Of a stretch of 62,867 nucleotides of DNA, positions 60,492 to 62,867 are shown one piece after another. The position numbers and the translations under genes were made by a program. This stretch comes from a virus. The notes under the pieces were generated by a model. It saw only the letters and a program-made list of their open reading frames with translations. It ran no database searches and had not been told where the DNA came from. Position 1 is the first letter of the stretch. Every line of letters begins with the position of its first letter. The DNA lies in the IMG/VR virus record IMGVR_UViG_3300033571_011317, positions 1 through 62,867 of that record, one strand, 5' to 3'.

Positions 60492-61364
60492 CTTAGCTTT
60501 GAACTCTTTAAGTTCACGAATGCCAAGCCCTGCGTCCTGGCCCAAGGCTTTTTCGTCTTTGCCGTATTTCTCAACTAAGGTAATCCATTTCTCATAACTT
60601 ATTAAATTCTTTAATAAGTCAAATTCTCCTGCACTAAACTTAACTGTATTAACAGCATAGTCTTCAAAGGCCTGACAGGCTTCTGGAAATAACGGCTTAA
60701 CCAAGTTATACATAGCACCGGCAAACTCACGGATCTCCCATTGTGCGTGTGGATCCATACGCAGTCGAGCCATGTGTAGAAAGTTCTTCAAGTTAGCTTT
60801 CCAATACAATTCTGTATATCCGCCTACTGGAAGCACACTTCTAGCCAACTCACGTGCAAGCCCATCATCATCTTTGCCTAGCAAACTAGTATATTCCTTA
60901 TAAGCATTAAAGAAGCTACGTTGGAAGGCATGTTGCACACCGCGCTTTTCTTCAAAGCCCCACTCTGCTTCTTCACGCCCTTGCTTGTTAGATGTGCTTT
61001 GCTTTTGGATTTGTTCTAGTTCGGGAATATAAAACTCATCCGTAAGCACACTATAACGAGCACTGTATTCGTTCATGCTAGCAGTACGATGTCGTACCAA
61101 TTGTCGCATAACGAAGATAGGCAGCTTGATGTGGAACTTTACTTCGCACATTTCAAATGGCGTTGTATGCTCATGACGCATTAGGTAACGGATTAAGTTA
61201 CGGTCATCTTGAACTTGTTTTGTGCCAGCACCGTAGCTAACACGAGCAGCCTGAACAATAGCCGAATCACTGCCCATATGGTCTACTAGACCAACAAAAC
61301 CATGATCCAATACAGGAACATAGTTTTTATCTTGTTTGAAATTAATATCAGTTTTTAGTGTCAT
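60480..61364 (-). CDS. thyX: Flavin-dependent thymidylate synthase
   Basis: A 294-residue ThyX with the signature R-H-R-T-A-S at residues 91-96, followed by 'M-N-E-Y-S-A-R-Y-S'. Other family blocks are 'A-A-R-V-S-Y-G' near 39 and 'H-E-H-T-T-P-F-E' near 64. The enzyme makes dTMP from dUMP using methylenetetrahydrofolate, FAD and NADPH, and supplies thymidine for phage DNA. It is longer than many bacterial ThyX proteins because of a C-terminal Lys/Glu-rich region. A consensus sigma70 promoter lies immediately upstream, with predicted +1 at the ATG, so expression is probably early and the mRNA leaderless. It converges on, and overlaps by 12 nt, the last + strand gene. Confidence 0.95.
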   Translation of the reverse strand: MTLKTDINFKQDKNYVPVLDHGFVGLVDHMGSDSAIVQAARVSYGAGTKQVQDDRNLIRYLMRHEHTTPFEMCEVKFHIKLPIFVMRQLVRHRTASMNEYSARYSVLTDEFYIPELEQIQKQSTSNKQGREEAEWGFEEKRGVQHAFQRSFFNAYKEYTSLLGKDDDGLARELARSVLPVGGYTELYWKANLKNFLHMARLRMDPHAQWEIREFAGAMYNLVKPLFPEACQAFEDYAVNTVKFSAGEFDLLKNLISYEKWITLVEKYGKDEKALGQDAGLGIRELKEFKAKLGL

Positions 61365-61370
61365 ATTATG

Positions 61371-61399
61371 ATTATAGTTGTTTTAGTATACCTTGTCAA
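61371..61399 (-). promoter_or_regulatory. Consensus sigma70 promoter of thyX
   Basis: On the - strand TTGACA (61399-61394) and TATAAT (61376-61371) are both perfect and 17 nt apart, the ideal bacterial spacing. The predicted +1 falls at 61364, the A of the thyX ATG. It would be read by host RNA polymerase, as for T4-type early genes, in contrast to the TATAAATA late promoters of the + strand. The -35 box overlaps one arm of the inverted repeat at 61396-61417. Confidence 0.85.
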
Positions 61400-61417
61400 G
61401 ATCATTGAGCATCTTGA
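61396..61417. repeat. Inverted repeat overlapping the thyX -35 box, possible operator
   Basis: Seven-nt perfect arms (TCAAGAT at 61396-61402 and ATCTTGA at 61411-61417) surround 8 nt. One arm includes four bases of the -35 TTGACA. A dimeric repressor bound here would block the promoter. No U-run follows on the - strand, so a terminator is unlikely. Confidence 0.45.
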
Positions 61418-61439
61418 TGAAATTTTCTTTATTGTTTTT

Positions 61440-62108
61440 CTAATGAACGGTGTACATTTTTTGTGAGTCTTTGTAGTCTTGTATTTCTAATATCAGATCT
61501 GATAGTTTTTTTGTTGGCGCATACCCCGGTGGCATCCTAGTACTATCTACCAATCTGAAATAATGTATCCCTAGTTTTTTAGAAAGTTTGTATCCTTCGA
61601 CTATATCGTTTTCGTTGTATTTAAAAACAATCCATTTCCAGAACAAAAGACATTTAGCCTCTTTCCCCATGACGTCCATGGCAGTATAAATGCTTTGCCA
61701 ATCGGCATTTTTTCTGTATAAGTGATTGTTGTGCTCCAAGCCGTCTACGCTGAAATTTAATACATCATTTGGTTTAAGTAACTGCGCTAATTCTTGCCAC
61801 CACTCTTTTTTTCTTAGATTTGCGCAGGTTTCTATATGTAAACCTTTATCATATTTGTGACATATTTTTATGATATCAAACAGCTTACTATGATATATTG
61901 GATCACCATATCCACCGCAAAAAATAATTCTTTTTGCAGGGGTAACGGATATAATTCTTTCTATCGCCTCAACACTGATTTCTCCAAAGTTCCAATTATC
62001 TTTGTCCGGGTCAGTGACTCTGGTACACTCACTGCAACTCAATGTGCATTTGGAAGTAAGTTCTATTTCCAACATATCGGGATCATTTAAGTATGACACT
62101 GATGTCAT
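61440..62108 (-). CDS. Radical SAM core subunit, split enzyme C (222 aa)
   Basis: Core C-T-L-S-C-S-E-C near 20-27, 'C-G-G-Y-G-D-P' near 64-70 as SAM-contact strand, and 'F-S-V-D-G-L-E' near 119. Clear paralogue of the + strand core at 40396, but here the SPASM-like subunit is encoded upstream, ending in an ATGA overlap with this ATG. Despite the strand change, the pair has kept both parts. Located next to thyX, so it may be expressed earlier than the + strand cluster. Expected partner: the product of 62105-62449. Confidence 0.85.
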   Translation of the reverse strand: MTSVSYLNDPDMLEIELTSKCTLSCSECTRVTDPDKDNWNFGEISVEAIERIISVTPAKRIIFCGGYGDPIYHSKLFDIIKICHKYDKGLHIETCANLRKKEWWQELAQLLKPNDVLNFSVDGLEHNNHLYRKNADWQSIYTAMDVMGKEAKCLLFWKWIVFKYNENDIVEGYKLSKKLGIHYFRLVDSTRMPPGYAPTKKLSDLILEIQDYKDSQKMYTVH

Positions 62109-62449
62109 AGTAATACCTCATTAGTTAAACCATTGTAAGCTAACTCACCACCTGTTGTGTCTGTATGATCTAGTCTCGATTTTCCAGGTAATGACTTCGA
62201 ACAGGTGTTTTTACAAATTGTAAAAGGTTCGTTGGATGATATTTTCTCAATAATTAATCTGGTGGCATCTGAATTTTTAATTTCTTCTAGGCCAAAACTA
62301 TTTAAATTTAATTGTTGATATAAATTCGGACCTAAAAAGATCCGAATTTCGGGATTGGTACTAGCCCAACAACAAGGAAGATATGTGCCATCAGCTTTTA
62401 TAAAAGGTGCTGTAGTATTGTTAAAACAAGAAGGATCTAAAATATCCAT
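62105..62449 (-). CDS. Stand-alone SPASM-like subunit, split enzyme C (114 aa)
   Basis: A 114-residue protein with 'F-I-K-A-D-G-T-Y-L-P-C-C-W' near 16-28, 'L-Y-Q-Q-L-N-L' near 43, and a distal 'I-C-K-N-T-C-S-K' near 79. This matches the + strand SPASM-like protein at 41028 in order and spacing. It has a longer C-terminal tail, rich in Thr, Gly and Asp, than its paralogue. It should bind an auxiliary Fe-S cluster and join the core encoded just downstream. Translation starts 2 nt after a hairpin whose loop and 3' arm hold the GAAAGG ribosome-binding site. Confidence 0.8.
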   Translation of the reverse strand: MDILDPSCFNNTTAPFIKADGTYLPCCWASTNPEIRIFLGPNLYQQLNLNSFGLEEIKNSDATRLIIEKISSNEPFTICKNTCSKSLPGKSRLDHTDTTGGELAYNGLTNEVLL

Positions 62450-62451
62450 AT

Positions 62452-62473
62452 GTATAAGCCTTTCGGTTTATAC
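62452..62473 (-). promoter_or_regulatory. Leader hairpin holding the ribosome-binding site
   Basis: On the - strand, nearly perfect 9-nt arms (GTATAAACC and GGCTTATAC, one A-C mismatch) enclose a GAAA tetraloop. The GAAAGG ribosome-binding site spans the loop and the first bases of the 3' arm, 9 nt from the ATG at 62449. A TATAAT at 62488-62483 with no good -35 lies just upstream and would start RNA close to the hairpin. It could modulate translation of the split SPASM/rSAM pair. Confidence 0.4.
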
Positions 62474-62503
62474 ATATTTAGTATTATAGTACTTTAGTGA
62501 TTA

Positions 62504-62803
62504 TTACTCGCCAAATTGGCTTGTTAATAAAGTTTTCACATATTGAATAACCTTGCCTTTAATCTTAGCACTATCGATAAAAACTTCGATGTCCTGTACA
62601 CTTTCCCTCAAATGTTCAAGCCCCTGTGCCTTCAAAACTTCACGAGCATCTTTCATGCCCGACAGTTCTTCTTGACTAAATTCTAAAGTATTCCCGTCAT
62701 TCAATTTTAGTTGAATGTGTGTGATGTATTCTATTGGAACTTCTTCCATGACCACATCTTTAAGGATCTCTTCAAAACTTCGATCCTTTCGCCTAATTGC
62801 CAT
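62504..62803 (-). CDS. Hypothetical 99-aa protein
   Basis: A small charged protein: basic start (Arg-Arg-Lys), 'V-P-I-E-Y-I-T-H-I-Q-L-K-L-N-D-G' near 22-37, and a C-terminal helix 'I-K-G-K-V-I-Q-Y-V-K-T-L-L'. The pattern resembles small conserved proteins of T4-like marine phages, but I cannot name it. AAGGA 9 nt before the ATG supports the start. It is read in the same direction as the split rSAM pair and thyX. Confidence 0.7.
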   Translation of the reverse strand: MAIRRKDRSFEEILKDVVMEEVPIEYITHIQLKLNDGNTLEFSQEELSGMKDAREVLKAQGLEHLRESVQDIEVFIDSAKIKGKVIQYVKTLLTSQFGE

Positions 62804-62819
62804 GTCGTGGGTTCCTTAA

Positions 62820-62867
62820 TTACTTTTTTTTAGTATATTTTCTTTTAACTTTAACCTCTGGTTCTGC
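62820..62867 (-). CDS. C-terminal end of a gene entering from the right edge (partial)
   Basis: One - strand frame from base 62867 is open for 15 codons and ends with TAA at 62820, giving the Lys-rich tail K-R-K-Y-T-K-K-K. This type of tail is common in DNA- or RNA-binding phage proteins. A second frame is also open here, so the assignment is weak. The next gene starts 16 nt further on. Confidence 0.4.
   Translation of the reverse strand, partial: AEPEVKVKRKYTKKK

Noticed and set aside
61396-61417. Rho-independent terminator
   Set aside because: The stem is AT-rich and on the - strand is followed by CAAGG, not a U-run; on the + strand the T-rich stretch is not adjacent and no + gene ends nearby.
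1-62867. tRNA, rRNA, integrase, transposon or attachment-site signals
   Set aside because: I saw no cloverleaf-like intergenic space, recombinase motif or terminal repeats; intergenic gaps never exceed about 75 nt.

Overview
The window looks like part of the genome of a large tailed phage with a T4-type late transcription programme, probably a virus of a marine or freshwater Gram-negative bacterium. The evidence is AT-rich DNA, near-total coding density with 1-, 4-, 8- or 11-nt gene overlaps, very large virion-type proteins, two exact TATAAATA motifs (the T4-type late promoter) at gene junctions, and a phage-style thyX on the opposite strand. There is no integrase, tRNA, IS element or CRISPR array. 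The host cannot be named from this sequence.

Layout. 1-12.7 kb: virion and adhesin genes on the + strand, including a 2851-residue structural protein, tail or head fibre-like proteins, a protein with a long Gly-Tyr repeat, and a Calx-beta-type domain split over two reading frames. 12.7-32.2 kb: a tightly overlapping + strand run behind a late promoter, with GT-A-like glycosyltransferases, two radical SAM (rSAM) enzymes, four SGNH hydrolases, three long paralogues of a probable glycosyltransferase family, an RmlC-type epimerase, three SDR/epimerases and the two halves of a TPP-dependent E1-type enzyme. 32.2-60.5 kb: a second + strand run behind another late promoter, starting with a 45-residue protein and a NodU/CmcH carbamoyltransferase. 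It continues with three more GT-A paralogues, a methyltransferase-like protein, a nitroreductase, thirteen more rSAM core genes, three more SGNH hydrolases, an Asp/Asn beta-hydroxylase and a GT/methyltransferase-like chimera. 60.5-62.9 kb: a - strand module with thyX, a split rSAM/SPASM pair and two small conserved-looking genes.

How the genes may work together. The late promoters place the enzyme cluster in the same expression class as virion genes, so a role in decorating phage particles (fibres, adhesins) or the late-infection cell surface is more likely than takeover of early metabolism. Nucleotide-sugar and sugar-tailoring enzymes, glycosyltransferases, carbamoyl transfer and SGNH (acyl ester) hydrolases fit glycan assembly and editing. 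The rSAM enzymes with SPASM/twitch-like auxiliary Cys domains and the beta-hydroxylase fit peptide or sugar modification. I count 16 genes with 17 rSAM cores in about 46 kb, in five architectures: N-terminal auxiliary domain, C-terminal auxiliary domain, tandem double enzyme, split core-then-SPASM, and split SPASM-then-core. This radiation is the most remarkable feature of the window. Its substrates are unknown, and I found no small precursor-peptide gene.
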